DNA of 64,000 bases from Nitrospirota bacterium (GCA_016208915.1 JACQXE010000072.1:39891-103890); one strand, 5' to 3'; positions 29,033-37,442 are shown, counted from the first letter of the stretch. The notes: generated by a model from the letters alone, not told the origin. A program made the numbers and translations.

Positions 29033-29383
29033 ATGCTGAAACTAGTTATTAATGAGAATGGATTTTTTAAATTCATTTTAAGTATAGCGATAATCGCATT
29101 CCTCGTGTATACAGGCATTCAGATAGGAATGCCATACTACAGATACTCCTCATTCAAGACAGGCGTAAAAGAGTTTGCGAGGATCAATATTGGAGACCTC
29201 GAAAAGACAAAGGCGCAGATATTCGAGAAGGCTCAAGAACTGAAGATTCCCATAGAAGAAAAGGATATAGAAGTCACAAAAGCACCCCATGGGGTAAGGG
29301 TGAAGACAGCATGGTCAGATACAGTAGATATACTCGGGGTTTACGAAAAGAAGATTGACTTTGTTGTTGATGTGGAGGAATGA
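29033..29383 (+). CDS. DUF4845-like membrane-anchored small protein
   Basis: About 116 aa from ATG 29033 (the track's TTG at 29027 overlaps lepB). One membrane helix (FILSIAIIAFLVYTGIQIGMPYY) is followed by a small soluble domain (GDLEKTKAQIFEKAQELKIP, ending KIDFVVDVEE). Proteins of this type commonly follow lepB, but their function is unknown. Its stop codon abuts the TTG start of ribE. Confidence 0.65.
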   Translation: MLKLVINENGFFKFILSIAIIAFLVYTGIQIGMPYYRYSSFKTGVKEFARINIGDLEKTKAQIFEKAQELKIPIEEKDIEVTKAPHGVRVKTAWSDTVDILGVYEKKIDFVVDVEE

Positions 29384-30025
29384 TTGTTTACCGGGCTTAT
29401 AATCGGGATGGGAGAGATAACAGCAATTAAAAGGAGAAGCGGCGGTGCAGTGCTTTTTCTTAAGGCTGATGAAACAGCATTATCTGCAAATATAGGAGAC
29501 AGCATTGCTATAAATGGCGTATGCCTTACGGCTGTAAGCAAGAAAGACAATCTGATATCTTTTGACCTCTCGGATGAAACTCTTAGAAGCACAAATCTCG
29601 GCAGTCTCAAGACAGGAGACAGGGTCAACCTCGAGCCTTCATTAACGCCTGATTCGAGGATTGGCGGGCATTTTGTGACAGGGCATGTTGATTCCGCAGG
29701 AAAGATAAAGGCAAAGAAAAATCTGGGTGATATGGTGAAAATAGAAATAGAAGCGCCGTCAAAAATAACCGATTATCTTGTTGAAAAAGGTTCTGTTGCT
29801 GTGGACGGAATAAGCCTTACAGTTGTTGATGTATTAAAAGACGGTTTTACAATAATCATAATCCCGCATACGGCAAAGCTTACTACAATAGGGTTTAAAA
29901 ATATTGGGGATACTGTGAACTTAGAAGCAGATATACTTGGGAAATATGTCGCAAAATTTTTGAATAAGGAAAAAGACAAGGATGCAGGATTTATGAAAAC
30001 CCTGAGAAAGGAAGGATATATTTAA
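29384..30025 (+). CDS. ribE: Riboflavin synthase alpha subunit
   Basis: 213 aa from a TTG start, giving the canonical MFTGLI N-terminus. Two lumazine-binding repeats are visible, each with its [12 protein letters not shown] / [12 protein letters not shown] motif. It dismutates two 6,7-dimethyl-8-ribityllumazines to riboflavin and a pyrimidinedione. The next gene, ribBA, supplies both early branches of the pathway. I saw no FMN riboswitch. Confidence 0.95.
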   Translation: MFTGLIIGMGEITAIKRRSGGAVLFLKADETALSANIGDSIAINGVCLTAVSKKDNLISFDLSDETLRSTNLGSLKTGDRVNLEPSLTPDSRIGGHFVTGHVDSAGKIKAKKNLGDMVKIEIEAPSKITDYLVEKGSVAVDGISLTVVDVLKDGFTIIIIPHTAKLTTIGFKNIGDTVNLEADILGKYVAKFLNKEKDKDAGFMKTLRKEGYI

Positions 30026-30037
30026 GAAGGAGCAGAA

Positions 30038-31252
30038 ATGGATAAGCATAGGTTTAATACAATTGATGAAGCGATAGAGGATTTTGTAAAAGGCAAGATG
30101 ATAATACTCGTTGATGATGAGGACAGGGAGAACGAGGGCGACCTTTGCATGGCTGCTGAAAAAGCAACACCAGAGGCTATAAACTTTATGGCAAAACACG
30201 GCAGGGGGCTTATATGTCTTTCACTTACGCCTGAACGTGTGGAAGAATTGAAACTACCGATGATGACAGATGAAAATACATCTCCTTTTGGCACTGCTTT
30301 TACCGTATCAATAGAAGCGAAAAAGGGCGTGACAACAGGAATATCTGCTGCTGACAGGGCCAAAACAGTGCTTACAGCAATCAATTCTGATACAAAGCCT
30401 GAGGATATTGTAAGACCGGGGCATATCTTCCCCTTGAGGGCAAAACCAGGAGGAGTGTTGCAAAGAGCAGGTCAGACAGAAGGCTCTGTGGACCTTGCTA
30501 GACTTTCAGGTCTGTATCCCGCAGGCGTCATATGTGAGATCATGAACGATGACGGCACAATGGCACGTGTGCCTCAGCTTACGGAATTTGCAAAAAGACA
30601 CAATATGAAAATAGTGACAGTGAAAGACCTTATCAGATACAGAATGAGGGCAGAGCTCTTTGTGAAACGGGTTGCCGTAACAAAACTTCCCACAGAATAC
30701 GGAGAGGATTTCACAGCAGTTGCATACGCCAACGAAGTGGACAGCAATATACATATAGCGCTTGTCAAAGGTGAGATAAGGAATACAGATGAGGTTCTGG
30801 TTAGAGTACATTCAGAGTGCCTGACAGGGGATGTCTTTGGCTCCAAGAGGTGTGACTGCGGCGATCAGCTTCATAAGGCAATGAGGCTTATAGATAAGGA
30901 GGGGAAAGGCGTTATATTATACATGAGGCAGGAAGGTAGAGGCATAGGACTTGTTAATAAATTAAAGTCCTATGAACTTCAAGATAAAGGGTTTGATACG
31001 GTAGAGGCAAACATAAAACTCGGGTTCAAGCCTGACCTCAGGGACTATGGAATAGGCGCGCAGATATTGGTTGACCTCGGCGTAAGAAAGATGAAGCTTA
31101 TGACTAATAATCCCAAGAAGATTGTCGGACTTGAGGGCTATGGGCTTAAGGTAGTGCAAAGGATGCCGCTAGAGATAAAGCCTCACGAGAAAAATATCAT
31201 CTATCTCAAGACAAAGAAGAAGAAATTAGGGCATATTCTGGATAGCGTTTAA
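30038..31252 (+). CDS. ribBA: DHBP synthase / GTP cyclohydrolase II (bifunctional)
   Basis: 404 aa. The N-terminal half is RibB ([17 protein letters not shown], with the later [10 protein letters not shown]). The C-terminal half is RibA ([24 protein letters not shown] zinc site, [10 protein letters not shown]). The two halves make 3,4-dihydroxybutanone phosphate from ribulose 5-phosphate and the pyrimidine precursor from GTP. RBS AAGGAG precedes the ATG. It ends the plus-strand run and converges with the PIN gene. Confidence 0.96.
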   Translation: MDKHRFNTIDEAIEDFVKGKMIILVDDEDRENEGDLCMAAEKATPEAINFMAKHGRGLICLSLTPERVEELKLPMMTDENTSPFGTAFTVSIEAKKGVTTGISAADRAKTVLTAINSDTKPEDIVRPGHIFPLRAKPGGVLQRAGQTEGSVDLARLSGLYPAGVICEIMNDDGTMARVPQLTEFAKRHNMKIVTVKDLIRYRMRAELFVKRVAVTKLPTEYGEDFTAVAYANEVDSNIHIALVKGEIRNTDEVLVRVHSECLTGDVFGSKRCDCGDQLHKAMRLIDKEGKGVILYMRQEGRGIGLVNKLKSYELQDKGFDTVEANIKLGFKPDLRDYGIGAQILVDLGVRKMKLMTNNPKKIVGLEGYGLKVVQRMPLEIKPHEKNIIYLKTKKKKLGHILDSV

Positions 31253-31261
31253 TTATAAAAA

Positions 31262-31870
31262 TTAAGAGAGTAGTTTTGCTCTCTTTATAGAGCTTAGCAG
31301 ATAGTCCATAAATTTTGGCGGGATAAGCCATTTTACCCCGAGCTTTTCAGCCCATTTGATAATTCCCTGATCCGCTGTTACGAGCAATGCATCAAGCTCC
31401 CGCGCAAGCAGTATCAGGTCAACATCCTCCTTGCTGTCAATAATTCCTTCGCGGAGGGCCTCCCTGTATTTTCTTCGCAGGTCTTTTATTATCTCTTCTT
31501 CGCCTGTCTTAGTCACGCCGCGCACAGCCTTTTCAGCTACCCTCAACCCTTTGTTAACCCTCTCCCTGACATCCTCTATAAGTTCATAGAGCAGAAATGC
31601 AGGGCATGTGAGTTCATATTTCTTTGGAGGCTTCTGCTGGAGCACAACCAGCATATCTCCTGATATCTTTTCAGGCTCGATGAAATTAAGAAGCTCTTCG
31701 AATATTGAAGGAGGCATATAGAAATCAAGCGTAGGTATCTGTTCAGCCAACGATAGAAAGCAATCGATCGCCTCTGTAGGCGTCCTGCCAAAGCTTTCAC
31801 GCACCTCAGGATTAACAAAGAGGCTGGTATCTAAAACAACTGCTCTTTTTTTATGTTTTACAGGCGCCAT
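31262..31870 (-). CDS. PIN-domain protein, RNA ligase partner type
   Basis: 202 aa. The PIN acidic residues appear in AVVLDTSLFVNP, in SKEDVDLILLAREL and in LLVTADQGI. The sequence FGRTPTEAIDCFLSLAEQI and YMPPSIFEELLNFIEPE resembles the RNA ligase partner family, which co-occurs with a particular RNA ligase. The ligase itself is not in the window. Probably a ribonuclease acting on RNA ends. The start overlaps the lapAB gene by 20 bp. Confidence 0.75.
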   Translation of the reverse strand: MAPVKHKKRAVVLDTSLFVNPEVRESFGRTPTEAIDCFLSLAEQIPTLDFYMPPSIFEELLNFIEPEKISGDMLVVLQQKPPKKYELTCPAFLLYELIEDVRERVNKGLRVAEKAVRGVTKTGEEEIIKDLRRKYREALREGIIDSKEDVDLILLARELDALLVTADQGIIKWAEKLGVKWLIPPKFMDYLLSSIKRAKLLS

Positions 31871-33164
31871 GCAGTCTAAGGGTTAAGGTGTTCCAGCTAT
31901 TGCAGCTCGGGCACCGACCTGACCATTCTTTCGAAGAATATCCACAGGTAGGGCAGCAATATGGAAGCCTGAATGCAATTTTCATATTAACCGCCTTTTT
32001 AAATTCTGTTGCAGCCTTGTCATACTGATCACGCTTCAAATATAGGTCCCCTGTTATCTGGTGAAGCTCAGGCGATGCCATCCCGCTTGTGTCAATATAA
32101 GAGAAAATGTCGAATGCATCATCGATCATCTCAAGCCTGTAATAGAGCTTGCCGAGGAGAAATCTCAGGATAGAGTTCTGTGGGTTTTTGGCCAGGCTTC
32201 GCTCGTACAACCTGATCAGCCTCGAAGGCTCTCCCATGTTTATAAGTAAATCTTCGAGCCGTGCAAGGATTATAAGGGACAATGTATCTTCGTAGCCTTT
32301 TTCAAGCAGGTCCGCTGCCTCCTCTGCTTCGCCTTCTCTGAGCATCACCTCAGCAAGGCCTATATATGCAGGAATGAAGTTTTCATTCATACGCACCAAT
32401 GTTTTAAATGCTTTTTTTGCCTTTTCTGTTTCTCCATGTTCGAGGCTGTACCTGCCGTATTCATATTTGTATCCGAGCAGATTAGTCTGTTCCCTCTGCT
32501 TTTCTTTCTCGGTATGTTCATGTTTCAGAATTGTCTTCTGTACGTCAACAAGCTCATCCCATTTTTCATCCCTTTCAAGGATTGCCCTCTTTTTATAAAG
32601 GGCGCTGAGATTATCAGCATTAATATCAAGGATCTTCTCCAGATAGTGCAGCGCTTCGGCCCATCTGCCTGTTTTTTCCATCAGTCCTTCCAGAGAAAAG
32701 AGCACCTCAAGGTTTTGGGAGTGGACAGCGAAGGCCTCGTTGTAAAAGTTCATCGCCCCCTGATAATTTTCCTCTGTAGATGCGATATCTCCGAGTCTGA
32801 GCAATGCGCCAAGATGGTGTGGTTCTTCCAAAAGGATGTTTTCAAGATATTTTTTTGCCTCATCTTCATCCTGAGCAAGGAGCGCATTTAAAGCGCTGGA
32901 ATACAGTTCCTGCACCTTTGCTTCTTTTTTCTGCCTGCGCTGGTACTGCCAGTTTTCTAGTAACCGCTTTGTGTCCCTGATTGTGAATGCAATAAGCATT
33001 GCCAGCGCCCCTGCAACGCTCGAAAGGAGTATCAAGGCTATTTTGGGAATCTCATAGGTATCGCTGAATGGAATCTTTATTGTTGTAATCTCTTTGTTGT
33101 CAATTGCGAAGAGTGCAAGCCCTGCAAGAAAAAGAACGAATATTAATATTGCCAGTTTTCCCAT
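31851..33164 (-). CDS. lapB: LapA-LapB fusion-type TPR membrane protein
   Basis: 437 aa. The first 65 residues carry two membrane helices and resemble LapA/DUF1049 (GKLAILIFVLFLAGLALFAI and the second helix). A TPR array (about 95-385) follows, and the C-terminus is a rubredoxin-like zinc ribbon, CPTCGYSSKEWSGRCPSCNSWN, as in LapB/YciM. LapB controls lipopolysaccharide synthesis by steering LpxC to FtsH, again implying a diderm cell. LapA and LapB are separate proteins in E. coli. The rsfS stop lies 9 bp upstream. Confidence 0.85.
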   Translation of the reverse strand: MGKLAILIFVLFLAGLALFAIDNKEITTIKIPFSDTYEIPKIALILLSSVAGALAMLIAFTIRDTKRLLENWQYQRRQKKEAKVQELYSSALNALLAQDEDEAKKYLENILLEEPHHLGALLRLGDIASTEENYQGAMNFYNEAFAVHSQNLEVLFSLEGLMEKTGRWAEALHYLEKILDINADNLSALYKKRAILERDEKWDELVDVQKTILKHEHTEKEKQREQTNLLGYKYEYGRYSLEHGETEKAKKAFKTLVRMNENFIPAYIGLAEVMLREGEAEEAADLLEKGYEDTLSLIILARLEDLLINMGEPSRLIRLYERSLAKNPQNSILRFLLGKLYYRLEMIDDAFDIFSYIDTSGMASPELHQITGDLYLKRDQYDKAATEFKKAVNMKIAFRLPYCCPTCGYSSKEWSGRCPSCNSWNTLTLRLHGACKT

Positions 33165-33172
33165 GAACGGTA

Positions 33173-33523
33173 TTACCCTTTCTCCTCTACATTTATCCTT
33201 GGCGCATCGAGCCAGAGTTTTTCGAGTTGATAATATTCTCTCGTTTCATCTTCGAACACATGCATAATAACATCTCCGTAATCCATAAGTACCCAATGGC
33301 TGTAATTTAAACCCTCAATTCCAATAGGACGGATTCTGTTTTTAGAAAAATTCTCCTTTATAGCTTCTACAATTGCCCTGACCTGTGTTGTGCTTGCTCC
33401 TGAGCAGATGACAAAATATTCTGCAATAACAGACAATGCTTTTAATTCAAGGACAAGAACATCCTTGGCTTTTTTATTGAGCGCTATATTTGCTGCAGCA
33501 ATAGCTTTTTCTTTACTTTCTAT
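33173..33523 (-). CDS. rsfS: Ribosome silencing factor RsfS, apparent AUA start
   Basis: The track starts at a TTG inside the conserved core (SVIAEYFVICSGASTTQVRAI). The frame is open upstream and gives (I)ESKEKAIAAANIALNKKAKDVLVLELK, the normal RsfS N-terminus. It reaches ATA at 33523 directly after a TAA, with AAGAGGAG about 9 nt before. No ATG, GTG or TTG exists in that stretch, so AUA looks like the start codon, giving 116 aa. RsfS binds L14 and blocks 50S joining in starvation. It lies between nadD and lapAB, a conserved pairing with nadD. Confidence 0.88.
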   Translation of the reverse strand: MESKEKAIAAANIALNKKAKDVLVLELKALSVIAEYFVICSGASTTQVRAIVEAIKENFSKNRIRPIGIEGLNYSHWVLMDYGDVIMHVFEDETREYYQLEKLWLDAPRINVEEKG

Positions 33524-33577
33524 TTAAGGTCTCTCCTCTTCCCAAAATATAGTTAAAAGTCAGTAAATTTTTAATTC

Positions 33578-34246
33578 TTAACCTTCAACTTTAACTTTAT
33601 AGAGCTTCTTTGAAATTATATAGGATTCGACCTCTTCTGGCAATAGGTATTTTATGCTTTTCCCTTGTTTTATTAGGTCTCTGATATTGGTTGCCGATAT
33701 CCCGACAGTGGTAATCCTCAGCATTGTTAGAGCTCTGCCACTGTTAAGTTTTGTTTCATAGGACGCAAGCTTTGCACTATCGAGTTTTGTAAGAATCTTT
33801 TTGTCTATGTTTATATACGGCGAGATAGAAAGATCTGTAAATTTAAATGAAGGCCTTGATATGACAACAAAATCTGTTAAACCAACAAGTCTTTCAGGTT
33901 GCCACCAGTTCGGGATATCAAGAAATGCGTCTATTCCTAATATAAAGTAAAATTCCGTATCAGGATAGAGCTGATGAAACTCTAGTATTGTGTTGACGGT
34001 ATAGGATTTGGATTCTTTTTTATATTCTATATCTGAGATTTTAAATGAGCGGTTTTTGGATGTGGCAAGCCTGACCATTTTATACCGATGCTCTACATCT
34101 GCAAGGTCATTGTCCTTAAGCGGAGGGTTGCCTGACGGCACAAAGATAATCCGGTCAAGGCTGAGTTTTTCTCTTGCCTCTTCTGCTGCCCTCAGATGGC
34201 CGTAGTGTATCGGATTAAATGTCCCGCCGAATATGCCTAATTTCAT
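33578..34246 (-). CDS. nadD: Nicotinate-nucleotide adenylyltransferase
   Basis: 222 aa. The nucleotidyltransferase HxGH motif is in GIFGGTFNPIHYGHLRAAEEA, and the C-terminal ISATNIRDLIKQGKSI is the family ISxTxIR motif. It makes deamido-NAD from nicotinate mononucleotide and ATP. nadD and rsfS run on the same strand, 54 bp apart. Confidence 0.96.
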   Translation of the reverse strand: MKLGIFGGTFNPIHYGHLRAAEEAREKLSLDRIIFVPSGNPPLKDNDLADVEHRYKMVRLATSKNRSFKISDIEYKKESKSYTVNTILEFHQLYPDTEFYFILGIDAFLDIPNWWQPERLVGLTDFVVISRPSFKFTDLSISPYINIDKKILTKLDSAKLASYETKLNSGRALTMLRITTVGISATNIRDLIKQGKSIKYLLPEEVESYIISKKLYKVKVEG

Positions 34247-34268
34247 TTATAACTTATCCTGTTAAGAA

Positions 34269-34289
34269 CCCTGCGCCAAGAGCGCAGGG
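34269..34289. repeat. Hairpin with CAAGA loop, left (CCCTGCGC stem)
   Basis: CCCTGCGC-caaga-GCGCAGGG, perfect 8-bp stem. Its partner at 34412-34432 keeps the loop and the outer CCCTG but changes the inner stem with compensation. Confidence 0.8.
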
Positions 34290-34342
34290 CGTAAACGTCA
34301 AAGTCTATTCCAAACAGTTTGTAAATATTTCCTCTCCTCGTC

Positions 34343-34397
34343 GTCATTCCGACTTGTTCGGAATCCTTCTGAAAGATTCTGGGCAAGCCAGAATGAC
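34343..34397. repeat. Palindrome pair B (CTTGT/ACAAG pentaloop family)
   Basis: ATTCCGA-cttgt-TCGGAAT (34346-34364) and ATTCTGG-gcaag-CCAGAAT (34376-34394), bounded by GTC and GAC. Same layout as 14458-14517. The small ORF 34243-34428 on this stretch is repeat-derived. Confidence 0.85.
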
Positions 34398-34411
34398 AAA
34401 AAATAAGGTAA

Positions 34412-34432
34412 CCCTGTGGCAAGACCACAGGG
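34412..34432. repeat. Hairpin with CAAGA loop, right (CCCTGTGG stem)
   Basis: CCCTGTGG-caaga-CCACAGGG, perfect 8-bp stem. Together with 34269-34289 it brackets palindrome pair B in the gap between nadD and the UPF0158 gene. Confidence 0.8.
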
Positions 34433-34503
34433 AGTTCTCATTCTTAAATTTGTAATCAGCAAAAGTATAGAAAATCATTTCTTATGATTGCAAGCTCAGT
34501 TAT

Positions 34504-35043
34504 TTAATGGTAAGCCTGTTCGGGTTTTATCCCTATTGCTTCAAGCCAGTCGGTTATAGCCTTTTTCATTGCATTGGCATTGAAGGCAAACCATTTCTTT
34601 CTGTATTCAGGAAAATCAGCCAGCGCTTTTTTGAATCGGGCGAAGGCATTACTACTTTTAAGAGCAGTTGAGAGTTCTTCGTAAGGATGAAATTCTTCGA
34701 TTGACTCTGTAAATCCATTCATTAGGCTATATGCTTCCTGAGATTTTCTTTCAGGGATCCGTACATGCCTTTCTTTTTCTTCAGAAAAAATTTTTATCGC
34801 AAGCTCAATCTCTTCTTCGACCCAGTCAGGCATCTCATATTCTTCGAGCGCAATCTCTTTTTCCATTGATTCGTCGTTTGTTTTATATAATGTAGCTTCT
34901 GCGTTTTTAAGCGCATCTATTGATATGGTTATGACCTTACCTGTCTCGGTGTTGAGGAAATAGTCATAGGCATCCCTCGAGACATCCTCCATTGCTTTTT
35001 GAATCTCATTAAAATCTATTTTTAATAGTTTCAATTTAGCCAA
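34504..35043 (-). CDS. UPF0158-family protein
   Basis: 179 aa, acidic, no signal or membrane segment. The pattern YDYFLNTETGKVITIS near the N-terminus and the C-terminal FARFKKALADFPEYRKKWFAF, WLEAIGI match UPF0158 proteins. No function is known. It stands alone between proA and nadD with repeat-filled gaps. Confidence 0.75.
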   Translation of the reverse strand: MAKLKLLKIDFNEIQKAMEDVSRDAYDYFLNTETGKVITISIDALKNAEATLYKTNDESMEKEIALEEYEMPDWVEEEIELAIKIFSEEKERHVRIPERKSQEAYSLMNGFTESIEEFHPYEELSTALKSSNAFARFKKALADFPEYRKKWFAFNANAMKKAITDWLEAIGIKPEQAYH

Positions 35044-35085
35044 GTGTCAGAAAATGCCGTATCTGCCTTTTTTCATAAATTACCA

Positions 35086-36342
35086 CTACTCTCTTAACTG
35101 TCCATTCCCTAATACAATAAACTTTGTGCATGTCAGTTCTTCAAGCCCCATCGGTCCCCTTGCATGTATCTTATCTGTTGATATCCCAATCTCAGCGCCG
35201 AGACCAAACTGATAACCATCATTTAACCTCGTGGATGCATTAACAAAAACAGCGGACGAATCGACCTCCCGCAGAAAACGAAGCGCTTTCTCATAATTCT
35301 CTGTTACAATCGCGTCAGAATGAGCAGAGCTGTATTTTGCGATATGCTCCATCGCCTCATCAATGTTTTTGACAGTCCGTATATTCAAAATGAGGTCAAG
35401 ATATTCTCTGTAATAGTCGTCATCTTTCACAGGGACAAGCATTTTATCTATCTTTCTTGTCTCAGGACAGCCCTTCAATCTAACACCTGCGCCTTTAAAT
35501 CGTTTTATCATGGCAGGCAGAAATTTTGTTGCTATTTTGTTATCAACGAGCATGGTTTCCATTGCATTGCAAGTTCCGGGCCTCTGGACCTTTGCATTGA
35601 AACATATCGCCTCAGCCATCTCGAGGTCAGCATCTTTATCAACAAAGACATGGCATACACCTTTATAATGCTTGAGCACCGGAATACGCGAATTCTCAGT
35701 GACTGTTCTTATCAGCCCTTCCCCTCCGCGCGGGATTATGAGATCAATAATCCCCTCGAGCTTTAGCATTTCCATAACAGCCTCCCGTTCGGGTATATCG
35801 ATGAATGTAATGGCGTCGGAATTAAGACCCGCTGATCTTGCAGCTTCCCTCAGAATTTTTACGATAGCCTTATTTGAATGTATTGCCTCAGAGCCGCCGC
35901 GGAGTATGACCGCATTTCCCGCCTTAAGACACAAGCTTGTTGCATCAGCAGTGACATTAGGCCTTGATTCATAGATAATTCCTATAACTCCTATAGGAAC
36001 GCGCATCCTTCCGACAGTCATGCCATTAGGCCTCTGCCACATCTTTAAGATTTCTCCGGCAGGGTCGGGAAGCGCTGCAACCTCAAGTAGCCCTTGTGCC
36101 ATCTCATTTATGCGTTTTTCATTCAAGCTTAGCCTATCAATCATCGCCTTTGAGAGTCTTTTTTTCTCTGCAAAGACAATGTCTTTTTTGTTCTCTTTAA
36201 TAAGTTCTGCACTGCGCTTTTTAAGCATTTCAGCCATCTTCACGAGTGCGAGATTCTTTTCTTTTGACGATGCTCTTGCAATCGCCCGCGCGCCCTCTTT
36301 TGCAGCCCTTGCCTTGTCGAGAACAAATGAAGTTAAGTCCAT
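35086..36342 (-). CDS. proA: Gamma-glutamyl phosphate reductase
   Basis: 418 aa from ATG 36342, preceded by GGAGG at 5 nt; the track's longer start runs into a repeat hairpin. The aldehyde-dehydrogenase-like catalytic Cys is in FNAKVQRPGTCNAMETMLVD, the NADP-binding region in GVIGIIYESRPNVTADA, and the C-terminus has GLGAEIGISTDKIHARGPMGLEEL. It reduces glutamyl 5-phosphate to the semialdehyde in proline synthesis. proB is not in the window. Confidence 0.96.
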   Translation of the reverse strand: MDLTSFVLDKARAAKEGARAIARASSKEKNLALVKMAEMLKKRSAELIKENKKDIVFAEKKRLSKAMIDRLSLNEKRINEMAQGLLEVAALPDPAGEILKMWQRPNGMTVGRMRVPIGVIGIIYESRPNVTADATSLCLKAGNAVILRGGSEAIHSNKAIVKILREAARSAGLNSDAITFIDIPEREAVMEMLKLEGIIDLIIPRGGEGLIRTVTENSRIPVLKHYKGVCHVFVDKDADLEMAEAICFNAKVQRPGTCNAMETMLVDNKIATKFLPAMIKRFKGAGVRLKGCPETRKIDKMLVPVKDDDYYREYLDLILNIRTVKNIDEAMEHIAKYSSAHSDAIVTENYEKALRFLREVDSSAVFVNASTRLNDGYQFGLGAEIGISTDKIHARGPMGLEELTCTKFIVLGNGQLRE

Positions 36343-36365
36343 AAAATCCTCCAAGTATTTAAGGC

Positions 36366-36409
36366 GGGATATAGTATTTTCGCTCATTCTCGCTCTAATA
36401 CTATATCCC
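36366..36409. repeat. Mini copy of the structured repeat upstream of proA
   Basis: GGGATATAGTATT and AATACTATATCCC form a perfect 13-bp stem around TTCGCTCATTCTCGCTCT. These are the first and last inner motifs of the 130-bp family fused by internal deletion. It lies 24 bp before the proA ATG and so would be in the proA leader. Confidence 0.8.
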
Positions 36410-36459
36410 ACTTTTTAATGGCTCTTCTGGGATTCCTGTGAATAGCCTTCAGTTTTTTT

Positions 36460-36481
36460 GTCATTCCGGCTTGTCCGGAAT
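36460..36481. repeat. Palindrome C1 (CTTGT pentaloop)
   Basis: ATTCCGG-cttgt-CCGGAAT preceded by GTC. It supplies the stop codon (TGA on the minus strand) of the GIY-YIG pseudogene. Its inverted partner is at 36819-36840. Confidence 0.9.
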
Positions 36482-36798
36482 CTTTCCGAGAACGTCTTCA
36501 TACAGATCCTTCATAAAAGGATTCTTCTGCCTGATAAGCTCTATCTTCTCGTCTCGGCTCAAATTCTTTATCTGTTTTTCACGTATTATCGTACTTCGGC
36601 TATCCCTGCAAAGCTCATAATAAACAAGCTTATGCAGGTAATACCTGGCCGTAAAACAATTAGATTGATGTTGTTCTTATGTTCATAAATCCTTCGTATG
36701 AGATCATTTGTTACCCCGATCCCCGACAAGCGAGGACAGGCTCCCAAAGTCGGCCTCGCATTAGCCATAATATACACAGCAAATATATTCTCCGTCAT
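36461..36798 (-). pseudogene. GIY-YIG nuclease pseudogene between inverted palindromes
   Basis: The track shows only the first frame, AVYIMANAR...[16 protein letters not shown], which is GIY-YIG-like (YIM, GVTNDL, RRxxEH). After EHKNN the homologous sequence continues in another frame: [16 protein letters not shown], then [19 protein letters not shown], ending GKIPDKPE and a stop inside palindrome C1. So there is one frameshift. In addition, the segment between YIM and GVTNDL, which normally carries the second catalytic strand, is replaced by [12 protein letters not shown], encoded by another palindrome-like sequence with an ACAAG loop (36716-36750). The gene is dead as drawn. Its position exactly between C1 and C2 is the notable part. 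Confidence 0.8.
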
Positions 36799-36818
36799 CC
36801 AGCCATTATATCAGAAAG

Positions 36819-36840
36819 ATTCCGGACAAGCCGGAATGAC
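36819..36840. repeat. Palindrome C2 (ACAAG pentaloop)
   Basis: ATTCCGG-acaag-CCGGAAT followed by GAC, the inverted partner of C1. Pairs A and B have the two hairpins only 16 and 11 bp apart; here they are 337 bp apart with the GIY-YIG pseudogene between. Confidence 0.9.
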
Positions 36841-36915
36841 ACCCACACAAAAACCTGAAGACCCTTTTTAATTAACAATAGTATATTTTACATCAGTACA
36901 GTCCAAAATAACTAA

Positions 36916-37087
36916 AAAAGGCTGAATGCCGAAGAAATACAATGACGACACCTTATAAAATTAATCCACATCTAAATGTTCATAAAAATATCTGTCATAT
37001 TGTTCCCTTTAAAGCTGCTTATTAAAACGAGGTTGCACATCTTAATGTCCTGTCGATTCATTGTATTTATGAAGCGTTCAGCCTTTT
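36916..37087. repeat. 172-bp non-coding element with terminal inverted repeats
   Basis: The left end AAAAGGCTGAATGC...AATACAATGA matches the reverse complement of the right end (AAAAGGCTGAACGC...AATACAATGA) over about 30 bp with few differences. The AT-rich centre has no ORF. It looks like a miniature inverted-repeat element or a long imperfect hairpin. It fills most of the gap between the pseudogene and the HNH gene. Confidence 0.65.
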
Positions 37088-37121
37088 CATAATTCTTATT
37101 TTGAACAACTGTGATTTTACC

Positions 37122-37442
37122 TTATTCCTCCTCGCTTATTCTCTCTATATATTCATCCCATTCCCATGGAAGCATATGTTTTTTCTTTGTGTTACATTCT
37201 TTGCAAGCAGGGGCTATATTCCCTTTTGTTGAGTGTCCGCCTCTGATGAGAGGCACTATGTGGTCCATTGTAAGCTCTTTTGGATTAAATTTTCTTCTGC
37301 AGAAATAGCATATCCCTTCTGAACGCTTTCTTTTCCACCACTGCGACCTTCTCAGTTCCTGTGTCTTTGTGCGCTCTTTTTTCAGGTCAGCTTCTGTTAC
37401 ATCAGAAATGAAAGGCACGGTTACCGTTTTATCTCGTTCCAT
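37122..37442 (-). CDS. HNH endonuclease
   Basis: 106 aa. The zinc-binding HNH core is complete: CYFCRRKFNPKELTMDHIVP, then GGHSTKGNIAPACKECNTKK. The basic N-terminal part (RRSQWWKRKRSEG) may bind nucleic acid. It overlaps the GGDEF gene upstream by 22 bp and ends the minus-strand run from rpsF, so it could be a housekeeping nuclease of that operon rather than a mobile one. Substrate unknown. Confidence 0.88.
   Translation of the reverse strand: MERDKTVTVPFISDVTEADLKKERTKTQELRRSQWWKRKRSEGICYFCRRKFNPKELTMDHIVPLIRGGHSTKGNIAPACKECNTKKKHMLPWEWDEYIERISEEE

Noticed and set aside
34243-34428. 61-aa ORF (MVLPQGYLIFCHSGLPRIF...)
   Set aside because: Entirely made of the palindromic repeats in that gap.
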